64,000 nucleotides of DNA, taken from NCBI GenBank assembly GCA_029061605.1, contig JAIDRT010000035.1, positions 1-64,000 on the forward strand, given 5' to 3'. The stretch comes from Clostridia bacterium (GTDB taxonomy: Bacteria > Bacillota > Clostridia > Christensenellales > UBA3700). The translations under genes and the position numbers were made by a program. This document shows positions 33,795 through 42,591 of the stretch, in pieces. Every line of letters begins with the position of its first letter. Within the stretch, counting starts at the first letter, position 1. Below the pieces are notes generated by a model. That model ran no database searches. It was not told the origin of the DNA and saw only the letters and a program-made list of their open reading frames with translations.

Positions 33795-35540
33795 ATGAAA
33801 CGAAAAATCTTTGGGTTATCCTTAATATTTTGTTTAGTGCTCGTCTTGTGCTTTGCAAGCGTATTTTCTATGCGCAACGTAGCAAAGGCGGAAAACGTCG
33901 ACGTACTCGTCTCATTGACAAACGACAGTTTGCTGACTGCCTACGACGATTATTTTGCATACACCAATTCAAAGGGCATTTATCTCGCCAAAGACAACAA
34001 ATTGTTGAGTTTTGAAGAAAAGAGCGATTTCGACGGTTTTTTGGATATTGCAATGAATTCCACTCACATACTTGCGCTCGCGCAAAAGGGTGAACAAAAG
34101 TATCTCTGGGCATACGAGTACAACGATATGCGCATTGCAAAAATCAACTTTGCTCTCAATGATCTGCACGTGGAATATCTCGTGGGGATATATGCAAACG
34201 AAGATGGATTCTATGCCTTAGAAACCAACAAGTTGATACATATTTCGCTTGACCCTCCTGAAGTGATTTCGCAATACTTCAATTCAAACACTGACTGGAC
34301 TTTAAATCCCGCTTACATAGACATTCAAGATTTTGCCGTGCTCAACAATATACTCTATTGTATTTTGGACGGAGATTTCTATGCCATCTCAGAGCAGAAT
34401 TTCCACTACCCCGACCTGTCGAAATTCCTCAAACGCAGCGGAGACTATATAGGCGTGAGCGTAGCAGACGACAGGATATTGCTTTTGAGCGCAAGCGGCG
34501 TATATGAATACAACAGCGCAGACTCCTCGATTTCAACGTTGGTAGTCGACGGACTTGATAGCAACAGCAAGATCTGCTGGGCTTACGACAGCCAAAACGA
34601 TATAAGATACGTCTACACAAAATCTAATCTAAACGCCGTCAATATGTATGTCTACACCACAGGCAATCTTGAGTACTACGGTTGTTTTGACAACAACGTA
34701 TATACACATCCGACGGAGTTTGATATTGTCAAACTTTATAAAACAGGCGCAGACGTGACGCTATATTCTTCGCCGAGACATCTGCAGAGAATGGGAATAA
34801 TTCCGCAAAACAGATACTTCATTGCTTTGAGCGAAAGAGACGACTTTATATACGTATATTATCACGACACAAGCGAAGACAAAACTCAATACGGCTATAT
34901 CAAAAAATCAGCGGCAATAACTTTGTGTCCGGCAGAGAAAGAAGGCTTACTTGGACCGTTTGCCCAGCCGTTGCACGAAAATACGCCAATTTACAAATAT
35001 CCATTTGAAGGCTCGGGAAGCGAAAAGATTCTTGACGCGTCGATATTTATGCAACTGACTGTGATTGACAACGTGGGACAAGACGGCAACTTTACTTGGG
35101 GCTGGTATAAAGTAGGTTATGTCGACAACAGCGGCAAAGCGCAGTACGGATACGTCAAGACGCAAAATCTTTCGCCGTATACCCAACTCACTGCGCCGTC
35201 GCTTTCTAAGTCAGTCAAGTTGACTTCAAAGAAACTTGGACAGTATATCACACTCTACGCCCTGCCTTTTGAAAGCGAGGAAGACGCAATAGAGATAACT
35301 CAACTCCCCGAAGGCACTTCAGTGTATCTCAAAGAAAAATTCAACAAAAAAAGCGAATGGACGGCAGTATATTACGAGGGCAAGACGGCATACGTAAGAA
35401 CTGAAAATATAAAAGCGTCGGGACTTACATCTTGGCAACTTGCTTTGGTAATAACTATTCCCTGCGTGGTAGTCGCCATAGTAATAGCGGTTGTTTTGAT
35501 AGTAGTCGCAAAAAATAAAAGACTCGCTTATAAGTCCTAG
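33795..35540 (+). CDS. Secreted, C-terminally anchored protein of unknown function
   Basis: 581 residues: signal peptide (about 1-32, ending near VAKAEN), a long repetitive beta-strand region up to about residue 380 whose strand spacing suggests a beta-propeller, two SH3-like stretches (about 385-470 and 480-545, with KLYS-type and GYVKTQNL / AYVRTENI ends), and a C-terminal membrane helix (about 548-573) with a KNKRLAYKS tail. No enzyme motif is visible. The SH3-like parts could bind cell wall. I chose this ATG rather than one six codons upstream because it gives a normal signal peptide and the -10 box overlaps the upstream one. Confidence 0.7.
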   Translation: MKRKIFGLSLIFCLVLVLCFASVFSMRNVAKAENVDVLVSLTNDSLLTAYDDYFAYTNSKGIYLAKDNKLLSFEEKSDFDGFLDIAMNSTHILALAQKGEQKYLWAYEYNDMRIAKINFALNDLHVEYLVGIYANEDGFYALETNKLIHISLDPPEVISQYFNSNTDWTLNPAYIDIQDFAVLNNILYCILDGDFYAISEQNFHYPDLSKFLKRSGDYIGVSVADDRILLLSASGVYEYNSADSSISTLVVDGLDSNSKICWAYDSQNDIRYVYTKSNLNAVNMYVYTTGNLEYYGCFDNNVYTHPTEFDIVKLYKTGADVTLYSSPRHLQRMGIIPQNRYFIALSERDDFIYVYYHDTSEDKTQYGYIKKSAAITLCPAEKEGLLGPFAQPLHENTPIYKYPFEGSGSEKILDASIFMQLTVIDNVGQDGNFTWGWYKVGYVDNSGKAQYGYVKTQNLSPYTQLTAPSLSKSVKLTSKKLGQYITLYALPFESEEDAIEITQLPEGTSVYLKEKFNKKSEWTAVYYEGKTAYVRTENIKASGLTSWQLALVITIPCVVVAIVIAVVLIVVAKNKRLAYKS

Positions 35541-35571
35541 CGTAATGTAGCGCAAAAATGGAATAAGTCAA

Positions 35572-35600
35572 TTGACTTTTCCCTTCCGTTTATTTATAAT
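35572..35600 (+). promoter_or_regulatory. Promoter of leuCDB
   Basis: TTGACT (35572-35577), 17-bp spacer, TATAAT (35595-35600). The leader is only about 40 nt, so there is no room for a T-box or attenuator. Confidence 0.85.
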
Positions 35601-35645
35601 ATGATTTAAATTTACATAGTTTAAAAGTTTATAGGAGGTTTGGCT

Positions 35646-36929
35646 ATGAAATTGACAATGACACAAAAAATTCTGGCTAAAAAACTCGGTATGCCTTTTG
35701 AAGAGGCAATCACTGCTCTTTCTGCCGGTACGCTTACCCTAGTGGAAGTCGACACTGCTCTCTCCAACGACGTCACCGCGCCGGTGGCTATCGACGTGTT
35801 TAACAAGGCGGGAGGACAACTATACGACGCAGATAAAGTGACCTTCGTGCTTGACCACTTTACTCCCAACAGAGATATTCAATCTGCTGAGCAATGCAAG
35901 TGCGTACGCGCCTTTGCAAGAGCCGAGGGCGTCAAGAACTTCTTTGACGTGGGAACAATGGGCATTGAGCACGCTTTGCTCCCCGAAAAAGGCATTGCAA
36001 AGCCTTGGTCTGTGGTAATAGGTGCAGATTCGCATACTTGCACTTACGGAGCGCTCGGCGCTTTTTCAACAGGCGTTGGCAGCACGGATATCGCAGGTAT
36101 TATGCTATCTGGCAAAGTATGGCTCAAAGTGCCTTCTGCAATCAAGTTCAATTTGACTGGAAAACCAAGCAAATATATTTCGGGTAAAGACGTAATACTT
36201 CATATCATAGGTATGATAGGTGTAGACGGCGCTTTGTATAAATCAATAGAATTTGCAGGCGACGGCGTTAAATATATGACTATGGACGACAGATTTACCA
36301 TATGCAATATGGCTATTGAATGCGGAGCAAAGAACGGAGTCTTCCCTATTGACGATATCACTCAAGAGTACGTCAAAGTCTCTTGCGGAAAGACTTTTGA
36401 AACTATGCAAGCAGGCGACGACGAGGCGTACGAGCAAGTGATAGATATTGACTTGTCAAAGATCAAACCGACTGTTGCATTCCCGCACTTGCCGTCAAAT
36501 ACAAAAGCCGTGGAAGACGTAAAGGAAGATATTGCTATAGATCAAGTTATAATAGGCTCTTGCACCAACGGCAGAATATCCGACCTTGAAGCCGCCGCTA
36601 GAGTGCTTAAAGGCAAAAAGGTCAATCCCAACGTGCGTACTATAATAATTCCCGCCACCAACAAGATTTATCTCGAGGCTATGGAAAAGGGATATATCAA
36701 GACGTTTATCGAGGGCGGCGCAATCGTATCTACCCCGACTTGCGGTCCTTGCCTTGGCGGACATATGGGGATATTAGCAAGCGGCGAAGTGGCTGTGACG
36801 ACTACCAACCGCAATTTCATAGGCAGAATGGGAGCAAAAGACAGTTATATCTATCTCGCTTCTCCTGCTACGGCAATGGCAAGCGCTATCGCCGGCAAAC
36901 TGACCTGCGAAAGCAATTTGGAGGTGTAA
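35646..36929 (+). CDS. leuC: 3-isopropylmalate dehydratase large subunit
   Basis: Aconitase-family enzyme of leucine synthesis that isomerises 2- to 3-isopropylmalate with LeuD. 427 residues, the length of the archaeal/clostridial HACN-like type. The 4Fe-4S cysteines lie in SCTNGR and [10 protein letters not shown]; the substrate region shows [24 protein letters not shown] is 8 nt before this ATG; the ATG two codons earlier is less well placed. Confidence 0.95.
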   Translation: MKLTMTQKILAKKLGMPFEEAITALSAGTLTLVEVDTALSNDVTAPVAIDVFNKAGGQLYDADKVTFVLDHFTPNRDIQSAEQCKCVRAFARAEGVKNFFDVGTMGIEHALLPEKGIAKPWSVVIGADSHTCTYGALGAFSTGVGSTDIAGIMLSGKVWLKVPSAIKFNLTGKPSKYISGKDVILHIIGMIGVDGALYKSIEFAGDGVKYMTMDDRFTICNMAIECGAKNGVFPIDDITQEYVKVSCGKTFETMQAGDDEAYEQVIDIDLSKIKPTVAFPHLPSNTKAVEDVKEDIAIDQVIIGSCTNGRISDLEAAARVLKGKKVNPNVRTIIIPATNKIYLEAMEKGYIKTFIEGGAIVSTPTCGPCLGGHMGILASGEVAVTTTNRNFIGRMGAKDSYIYLASPATAMASAIAGKLTCESNLEV

Positions 36930-36931
36930 TT

Positions 36932-37420
36932 ATGTTGAAAGGAAAAGTTTTTAAATTCGGTGACGATATTGATACGGACATAATAGTCCCTGCTACATAT
37001 CTGTCGACTTTTGATCCAAAAGAACTTGCAAAACACTGTATGGAATATACCAATCCTGAATTTTACAAAGAAGTAAAAGAGGGAGATATCGTCGTTGCAG
37101 GCAAAAATTTCGGTTGCGGCTCCTCTAGAGAACACGCTCCGATAGCAATAAAGGGGTGTGGCGTGTCCATAGTAATTGCCAAATCATTTGCAAGAATTTT
37201 TTATAGAAACGCCCTCAATATCGGTCTGTATATCCTCGAATGTCCAGAAGCGGTCGACGGCATAAACGCAGGCGACGAAGTGAGCGTCAACGTAGATACC
37301 GGCGTAATCACCAACTTGACAAGCGGCAAGACCTATCAAGCGCATCCATTCCCCAAGTTCATTCAAAATATTATAGAATGCGGCGGACTTATCAACGCAA
37401 TAAAAGCAAAAAAGATCTAG
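36932..37420 (+). CDS. leuD: 3-isopropylmalate dehydratase small subunit
   Basis: 162-residue partner of LeuC carrying the swivelling domain. It starts [18 protein letters not shown] and contains the signature [11 protein letters not shown]. The GGAGGTG ribosome site overlaps the leuC end and the ATG is 2 bp after the leuC stop, so translation is coupled. Normal length for this type. Confidence 0.95.
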   Translation: MLKGKVFKFGDDIDTDIIVPATYLSTFDPKELAKHCMEYTNPEFYKEVKEGDIVVAGKNFGCGSSREHAPIAIKGCGVSIVIAKSFARIFYRNALNIGLYILECPEAVDGINAGDEVSVNVDTGVITNLTSGKTYQAHPFPKFIQNIIECGGLINAIKAKKI

Positions 37421-37433
37421 GAGTAAATACAAT

Positions 37434-38498
37434 ATGAGTACTTTTAATATAGCGGTAATCAAGGGCGACGGAATAGGCCCTGAAGTTACAGCGTCTGCAA
37501 TGAACGTATTGACAAAAATCGGAGAAAGATTTAATCACAAATTCAACTTTACTGAAAGCGTATGCGGCGGTTGCGCCTACGACAAGTACGGCGAGCCGTT
37601 GCCCAAAGAAAGTCTTGACATTTGCCTTGCAAGCGACAGCGTACTTCTTGGCGCAGTAGGCGGTCCGCAATACGACAATCTGCCCTATGAACTTCGCCCC
37701 GAAAGAGCATTGCTCGGAGTGAGAAAGGCTATGCAACTTTATGCAAATCTCCGTCCTGCAAAAATGTTTGAAGCGCTCAAGAGCGTTTGCCCACTCAAAA
37801 ATCCAAAGAATATAGATATTATGGTGGTAAGAGAACTTATCGGCGGCATCTACTTTGGCGAAAAGGGTGTGAGAGACGGCAAGATGGGACGCGAAGGATA
37901 CGACGTAATGGCATACGGAGAATTGGAAATCGAAAGAATTTGCCGTACCGCATTTGAACTTGCTCAAAAGAGACGCGGCAAGGTATCTTCGGTAGATAAA
38001 GCAAACGTACTCAAGACCTCCGGCGTATGGAGAAAGGTAGTACACGAAATACACGAAGACTACCCCGACGTACAGTTAGAGGACGTACTCGTAGACAATA
38101 TGGCAATGCAACTCGTAAGAGAGCCGTCGCAATTCGACGTCGTAGTCACAGGCAACCTCTTTGGAGATATCCTCTCTGACCTTGCGTCGCAATGCGTGGG
38201 CAGCATAGGAATACTCCCCTCCGCCTCTATAAACGAAACTACGCGAGGACTCTACGAGCCTATACACGGATCTGCCCCTACTATAGCAGGCAAGAATATT
38301 GCAAACCCAATCGCAACTATTCTATCCGCCGCTATGATGCTTAAATATGCATTCAACCTTATGGAAGAAGGCGACGCAATAGAAAGCGCCGTTGAGAAAA
38401 CTCTCAACAGCGGAGCAAGAACGGCAGACCTCAGAGAAGAAGGGCACGAAGTGCTTGGCACAAGAGAAATGACCGATCTGATTATAAAAAATATCTAA
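37434..38498 (+). CDS. leuB: 3-isopropylmalate dehydrogenase
   Basis: NAD-dependent oxidative decarboxylase giving 2-oxoisocaproate, the last dedicated step before transamination to leucine. 354 residues. Motifs: KGDGIGPEV, VRELIGGIYFG (substrate contacts), NLFGDILSDLASQCVGSIGILPSA with the metal-binding aspartates split between DNMAMQLV and this segment, and EPIHGSAP. Third gene of the operon after a 13-bp gap with AGGAG. leuA is absent here. Confidence 0.96.
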   Translation: MSTFNIAVIKGDGIGPEVTASAMNVLTKIGERFNHKFNFTESVCGGCAYDKYGEPLPKESLDICLASDSVLLGAVGGPQYDNLPYELRPERALLGVRKAMQLYANLRPAKMFEALKSVCPLKNPKNIDIMVVRELIGGIYFGEKGVRDGKMGREGYDVMAYGELEIERICRTAFELAQKRRGKVSSVDKANVLKTSGVWRKVVHEIHEDYPDVQLEDVLVDNMAMQLVREPSQFDVVVTGNLFGDILSDLASQCVGSIGILPSASINETTRGLYEPIHGSAPTIAGKNIANPIATILSAAMMLKYAFNLMEEGDAIESAVEKTLNSGARTADLREEGHEVLGTREMTDLIIKNI

Positions 38499-38506
38499 AT
38501 ACACAA

Positions 38507-38538
38507 GCGCCGTTGAGTTCTTCTCAACGGCGCCTTTT
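38507..38538 (+). terminator. Terminator of leuCDB
   Basis: Perfect 11-bp stem GCGCCGTTGAG (38507-38517) with CTCAACGGCGC (38523-38533), loop TTCTT, then CTTTTT. Confidence 0.93.
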
Positions 38539-38575
38539 TCTTGCATAACACGAGCGAAATATCCTTTAGTTTTGC

Positions 38576-38604
38576 TTGAAAAACACTTTGCTATTTGCTA
38601 TAAT
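38576..38604 (+). promoter_or_regulatory. Leaderless-type promoter of the small membrane protein gene
   Basis: TTGAAA (38576-38581), 17-bp spacer, TATAAT (38599-38604), then 6 nt to the ATG at 38611. Confidence 0.75.
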
Positions 38605-38610
38605 TATTTT

Positions 38611-39066
38611 ATGAATTGGTTTAATTATTATGGACTTGCCATTATGGCAGTCATTATGATACCTAATATAATTTATGCCGCGAAGCATAAAAACGACGTT
38701 GCAAACACCTATGCAAATAAGAAAGTCGTAGTGACAGAGCAAATTGGCAGATACTGTTGTTTTGTCTTAATGATATTCAATATTCCCTATACGTACTTCA
38801 ATTTCTGGTTTAATTATGCTCTTATAGTTTATTTATCCGTAAACGGCGCTTTGTGCCTTGCGTATTTGATTTTTTGGTGTATATGTTGGAATCAAACAGG
38901 CATTTTAAGAGCGCTATCACTATCTATAATTCCGTCGTGCATTTTTTTGTTCTGCGGTATAGTTTTGGCAAATATTCCTTTAATTGTTTTTTCTATTTTA
39001 TTTGCGATAAGCCATATATTTATAAGTTACAAAAGCGCTGTCAAAAAAGCAATCGTAGAAAAATAA
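38611..39066 (+). CDS. Small integral membrane protein of unknown function
   Basis: 151 residues with four hydrophobic helices: about 5-25, 45-70, 75-100 and 105-135. A conserved-looking NIIYAAKHKND follows the first helix; the pattern is seen in uncharacterised Firmicutes membrane proteins, but I cannot name a function. I chose this ATG because of the promoter; the in-frame ATG 13 codons upstream would lie within the promoter. Convergent with the PhzF gene, 7 bp away. Confidence 0.65.
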   Translation: MNWFNYYGLAIMAVIMIPNIIYAAKHKNDVANTYANKKVVVTEQIGRYCCFVLMIFNIPYTYFNFWFNYALIVYLSVNGALCLAYLIFWCICWNQTGILRALSLSIIPSCIFLFCGIVLANIPLIVFSILFAISHIFISYKSAVKKAIVEK

Positions 39067-39073
39067 ATCGCAA

Positions 39074-39868
39074 CTAAATATCAAGATTTTTTAAATCCGA
39101 CAATATCTCCGCGACGCTATATAATACAACCCTGCCCGCTATATTCACAGTATTTCCGTCAACTTGGGCGTATATTATACCGCCTCTATTTGACGCTTGA
39201 TAGGCTATCAATTGATTCTTATTCAACACTTTTGCCCAATATGGCGCTATCATACAATGCGTAGATCCAGTAACAGGATCTTCAATGACGTCTAATTGAG
39301 GGGCAAACACCCGAGATACGCAGTCATACTTATCCCCTTTAGCGGTAACTGCCACGCTCACACCGTCAAGTTTCTTCAACAGTTGAGAATCGACTTTGAG
39401 ATTTTCTACTTCATACTGTGATTCCAACACAAGCATTATATCTCTGGCTTTATATGCTGCTCTAGGCGTTACGCCTATTGCCTTTATCATATCTGAAGTG
39501 ATGTCTATCTCATTTAACGGATATGCTCTCGTCTTCATATTCACCATTCCGCCTGTCACTGTCAACGTCAAATTGCCGTATGAAGTGTCAAATATGATAG
39601 TCTCGTGATTTGTATCGTAAAATCTATTTATGACATAGGCGGCTCCCAAAGTTGCGTGTCCGCAAAAGTCAATTTCACCATTAGGCGTAAACCATCTTAG
39701 TAGATACTTTTCGCCACTTTTGACGGCAAATGCAGTCTCAGAAAAATTATTTTCTTTTGCTATATTCTGCATAAGGTCATCAGACAGCCAGTTCTCCAAT
39801 ACGCACACTGCCGCCTGATTGCCAGAAAAAACTCTGTCTGTAAAAACGTCAACTATATACTGTTTCAT
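39074..39868 (-). CDS. PhzF family isomerase/epimerase
   Basis: 264 residues with the diaminopimelate-epimerase-like double fold of PhzF. VFSGNQAAVCVL and NNFSETAF with the catalytic Glu44 are typical, as are IDFCGHATLGAAYV and DPVTGSTHCMIAPYW in the second half. Family members isomerise substrates by proton transfer; phenazine genes are absent, so this is one of the many household relatives with unknown substrate. No Shine-Dalgarno and no clear promoter precede it; the acpP terminator lies directly upstream. Confidence 0.88.
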   Translation of the reverse strand: MKQYIVDVFTDRVFSGNQAAVCVLENWLSDDLMQNIAKENNFSETAFAVKSGEKYLLRWFTPNGEIDFCGHATLGAAYVINRFYDTNHETIIFDTSYGNLTLTVTGGMVNMKTRAYPLNEIDITSDMIKAIGVTPRAAYKARDIMLVLESQYEVENLKVDSQLLKKLDGVSVAVTAKGDKYDCVSRVFAPQLDVIEDPVTGSTHCMIAPYWAKVLNKNQLIAYQASNRGGIIYAQVDGNTVNIAGRVVLYSVAEILSDLKNLDI

Positions 39869-39893
39869 AATTTTTTAAACTGTCACACGCAAT

Positions 39894-39925
39894 AAAAAAA
39901 CGGAGTCGCAAAACTCTCGTCTTTT
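39894..39925 (-). terminator. Terminator of the ACP gene
   Basis: Stem built from CG-GAGT and ACTC-T-CG with one bulged base, flanked by A and T runs on the two sides, so it can work on both strands. It is about 20 bp after the acpP stop. Confidence 0.75.
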
Positions 39926-39944
39926 TTAATGCAATTCAAATTAT

Positions 39945-40172
39945 TTACATCATTTTTTCTATATATTCAACGACGTCTCCGACCGTCTTAAATGCAAGAG
40001 CAGCGTCATCGTCTACTTGAATACCAAATTCCTCTTCGATCGACATAATTATCTCTACTATGTCAAGAGAATCTGCAAGCAAGTCCTCTTTGAGCGAAGT
40101 TGTCTGCGTAATTTTGCTTTGTTCCATACCGAGTTGATCGGCTATGATTTTACTCAACTTTTCAAGTACCAT
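39945..40172 (-). CDS. acpP: Acyl carrier protein
   Basis: 75 residues, acidic and four-helical. The phosphopantetheine attachment site is Ser35 in LLADSLDIVEIIM (usual form GADSLD). It carries acyl chains during fatty-acid synthesis. It lies next to a phosphopantetheinyl transferase rather than fab genes, so it could be the housekeeping ACP or a second copy. A GGAGG is placed before the ATG. Confidence 0.92.
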   Translation of the reverse strand: MVLEKLSKIIADQLGMEQSKITQTTSLKEDLLADSLDIVEIIMSIEEEFGIQVDDDAALAFKTVGDVVEYIEKMM

Positions 40173-40258
40173 ATTGTCCTCCGATTGCCATAATTCAGGC
40201 CGTCTATAATTATACCATTATAAATATATTATGTCAACCACAATTGAATACCGACAAC

Positions 40259-40699
40259 TCAGGCTAGTTGCGTGATCTCAATGTTCTGACACTGCGAGCA
40301 AATGCTGATCACATATTCCCCGCGCTTGATCGTATGTATAATATCTTCAGGAATTTGTTGATGAATAATCTCTTTTGACAAACCGTTGCCTGTCCATTTT
40401 GCATACGCCTCTATTGCTGTCCAGCGCTCAATGCTTTTGCATATCTTGGGAGACACAACCCTGTCTGCTCGTTCGATATCTACGCCCACCTTATCGTCAA
40501 AAAACGCCATTACAAGCACACCATCCGTATGACTTATCGAAACGCATCCTTCAGGCTTGCCACCCAAAAGCAATTGCGGAGCGCCGTTTGGCAAATGCTC
40601 TATTGTATATACCTTGCCTTTGACTTGGGAATACTTGTCCAACACGCTCTCTTTTGCTTGCTGTAAGTCAGCATATTTAATAAGATATATATTAATCAA
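40259..40699 (-). CDS. 4'-phosphopantetheinyl transferase family protein
   Basis: 146 residues. The two family motifs are present: GVDIERADR (metal-binding Asp and Glu, about 73-81) and WTAIEAYAK (about 92-100), where the usual WxxKEAxxK has Ile in place of the first Lys. A preceding CVSISHTDG matches the substrate-side strand. Such proteins convert apo-ACP to holo-ACP using CoA; the adjacent ACP gene fits. It is shorter than Sfp (about 220) and near the AcpS/pseudo-dimer boundary. The start codon is TTG, with GGAGG 7 nt before it. Confidence 0.78.
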   Translation of the reverse strand: MINIYLIKYADLQQAKESVLDKYSQVKGKVYTIEHLPNGAPQLLLGGKPEGCVSISHTDGVLVMAFFDDKVGVDIERADRVVSPKICKSIERWTAIEAYAKWTGNGLSKEIIHQQIPEDIIHTIKRGEYVISICSQCQNIEITQLA

Positions 40700-40727
40700 G
40701 ATTTTCCTCCGACTTCAAGGCGCTAGG

Positions 40728-40868
40728 GCTGAGTGACCATTATAAAGATTGCGTAAGCGATTTGTATAATAAGAAGGATACGGATTGCAGGCGTACTGGA
40801 TGTACGTCAAGATTTGTAGACGAACTTAGTACACAAATCGGTAGTAAGATTATAATGAGAACTTAGTC
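40728..40868. repeat. Long GTAC-centred palindromic element (copy 2)
   Basis: About 140 bp of imperfect inverted repeat centred on GTACTGGATGTAC (40794-40806 region). Arms: CCATTATAA with TTATAATG, GCGATTTGT with ACAAATCG, ATAATAAG with CTTAGTAC. The right end overlaps the TGA of the alpha/beta hydrolase gene. Confidence 0.7.
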
Positions 40869-41919
40869 ATAGTACCTTCATAAAGAACGCATCAATCTGA
40901 TCCATAAATTCTTCGTCAATAGCAAATACCGTCATTCTCTCGCAATATTCATATCCCACGTTGACGTTGTATTCAAAGATATTGCTCTTGCCAAGCGAAA
41001 GTTGAGTCTTCTTTCCCTTGTGAAGTCTTCTAATTTCCTTCTCCACTTCCGGCGGACGCGACAACGTATGTCCTCTATCGTCCAAAATAACAAACTTTGC
41101 CTGCGGATTTTTATTCTTCTCATAATGGATAGCCACTGAACTGTCATACGGCACAGTCTTGTCGTCAGTGCTGTGCATAACAAGCACCGGTCCCTTATAA
41201 TTATTGACGCCGTCTATTCCCTTATACAACGCTCTTTTGCCGTACAATAAGAAGTAATGCAGATAAGTCCACGGTTTGACCAAAACGACGGCTTTGCCGA
41301 CATATCTCGCCATCTGATATTTACAAATACCCCAAATGTCATTAAAGCCTGACAAGGTTGCCGCTCCGGCAAGTTTTTCCGCCGTCTTGCTATTAAGTTC
41401 GCTAGCAAGACCATAACCGCCCCAACTGTGTCCATAAGCCAACAATTTATATTTTTTAAGTTCTTCAATTCCGTCAAGATATTTGATGGCGTTGTCTAAA
41501 TCGACTTGGGATTGAGTAAGACCTTTCAATCCCTTACCTTCGCTTTCAAAAGTACCAGTGCAGTCAAAGCCAAATACCAAATATCCCTTTCTTGCAAAAT
41601 AGTCGTATCTATTGAGATATCCCGCTCTTGAACAACCGATACCGTGCGCCACTATCAAAACTGCTTTATACTCAGTGATATCTTTGTCAACGACAAAGTA
41701 TGCCGCCAAGTTGTTCTTACCGCTCTTGAATTTGACTGGATAAGTCTTGAGATTTGGATAATCTTCAGGCGTTAAATGATGTATCGTCTTGTTAACGCGC
41801 CTTCCAAACACAAACTTAAAAATGATCGCGGTAACTATCATTGGCAACACGATAGTTACTGCAAAAACTCCGTAAATAAGTATTATCAAAAACTCCAAAA
41901 ATCTGTTATTCTTCTTCAT
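40867..41919 (-). CDS. Membrane-anchored alpha/beta hydrolase
   Basis: 350 residues. An N-terminal membrane helix (about 8-35) is followed by an alpha/beta hydrolase domain: VAHGIGCSRAG (oxyanion region), GYLVFGFDCTGTFES, the nucleophile elbow GHSWGG (Ser), VMHSTDDKTVP and the catalytic His in DDRGHTL. It resembles serine aminopeptidase S33/lysophospholipase-like proteins; substrate unknown. I chose this ATG because the one 19 codons upstream lies before the promoter. No Shine-Dalgarno; leaderless mRNA predicted. Confidence 0.82.
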   Translation of the reverse strand: MKKNNRFLEFLIILIYGVFAVTIVLPMIVTAIIFKFVFGRRVNKTIHHLTPEDYPNLKTYPVKFKSGKNNLAAYFVVDKDITEYKAVLIVAHGIGCSRAGYLNRYDYFARKGYLVFGFDCTGTFESEGKGLKGLTQSQVDLDNAIKYLDGIEELKKYKLLAYGHSWGGYGLASELNSKTAEKLAGAATLSGFNDIWGICKYQMARYVGKAVVLVKPWTYLHYFLLYGKRALYKGIDGVNNYKGPVLVMHSTDDKTVPYDSSVAIHYEKNKNPQAKFVILDDRGHTLSRPPEVEKEIRRLHKGKKTQLSLGKSNIFEYNVNVGYEYCERMTVFAIDEEFMDQIDAFFMKVL

Positions 41920-41925
41920 ATAATT

Positions 41926-41954
41926 ATTATAGCATAGGTTTTTATAATTGCCAA
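41926..41954 (-). promoter_or_regulatory. Leaderless-type promoter of the alpha/beta hydrolase gene
   Basis: Minus strand: TTGGCA (41949-41954), 17-bp spacer, TATAAT (41926-41931), 6 nt, ATG (41919). Confidence 0.75.
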
Positions 41955-42000
41955 TAACAAAGTTAAATATTTGCATAATAAATAATATGACGCAAAAAAT

Positions 42001-42033
42001 TAAAGCGTTCCGTCAAGAACGCTTTAATATTGA
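42001..42033 (-). terminator. Terminator of the alpha ribosomal operon
   Basis: TTAAAGCGTTC and GAACGCTTTAA (minus strand) form an 11-bp stem with a TTGACG loop and a T run. It lies just after rplQ and closes the 16-kb ribosomal cluster. Confidence 0.9.
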
Positions 42034-42047
42034 TACCATATTATCAA

Positions 42048-42575
42048 TTATTTTTTCTTTTCAGTGTTTCTTACAAGTTCCAACTTTGCCATTTCCGCGC
42101 CGTCGCCGCGTCTTTGACCAAGTCTGATTATGCGAGTATATCCGCCTCTTTGACCAAGTTTGTTTGCTCTGTCAGCATAGAATACTGCGTGCTCTCTGAA
42201 AATCTTCTCAACAAGCGGGTGCTTAACGTCTTTAGTTCTCTCTTTATATGCGGACTTGCTTTCGCCCTCGCCCTTGTTTTCTTGAAGATCTCTAAGACTT
42301 GCCATAAGTTTTCTTCTTGCAGCCAACTTTCTTGGACCGTCGTTTACAAACTCCGTTACAACTTTTTCGCCCTTGTCGTTGGTAACCGTCTTTTGCACCT
42401 TGACGGTATCTTCATAAGTATTTATAGCGAGAGTCAACATACTCTCGGCATAACTTCTTACCTCTTTTGCTCTATCAACCGTGGTCTCGATAGATCCGTA
42501 CCACAATAGTTCTGAGGCTTGATTTCTAATTATGGCCATTCTTTCTTCGGCTGTTCTGCCCAACTTTCTTGCCAT
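42048..42575 (-). CDS. rplQ: Ribosomal protein bL17
   Basis: 175 residues; the core starts MARKLGRTAEERMAI and ends GGYTRIIRLGQRRGDGAEMAKLELV. It exceeds the 120-130-residue E. coli form through an inserted stretch (about residues 70-130, containing VVTEFVNDGPRKLAARR and a Glu/Lys-rich loop), as seen in other Clostridia. It is the last gene of the operon, 16 bp after rpoA. Confidence 0.95.
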   Translation of the reverse strand: MARKLGRTAEERMAIIRNQASELLWYGSIETTVDRAKEVRSYAESMLTLAINTYEDTVKVQKTVTNDKGEKVVTEFVNDGPRKLAARRKLMASLRDLQENKGEGESKSAYKERTKDVKHPLVEKIFREHAVFYADRANKLGQRGGYTRIIRLGQRRGDGAEMAKLELVRNTEKKK

Positions 42576-42591
42576 TGTCCTTTACCTCCTA

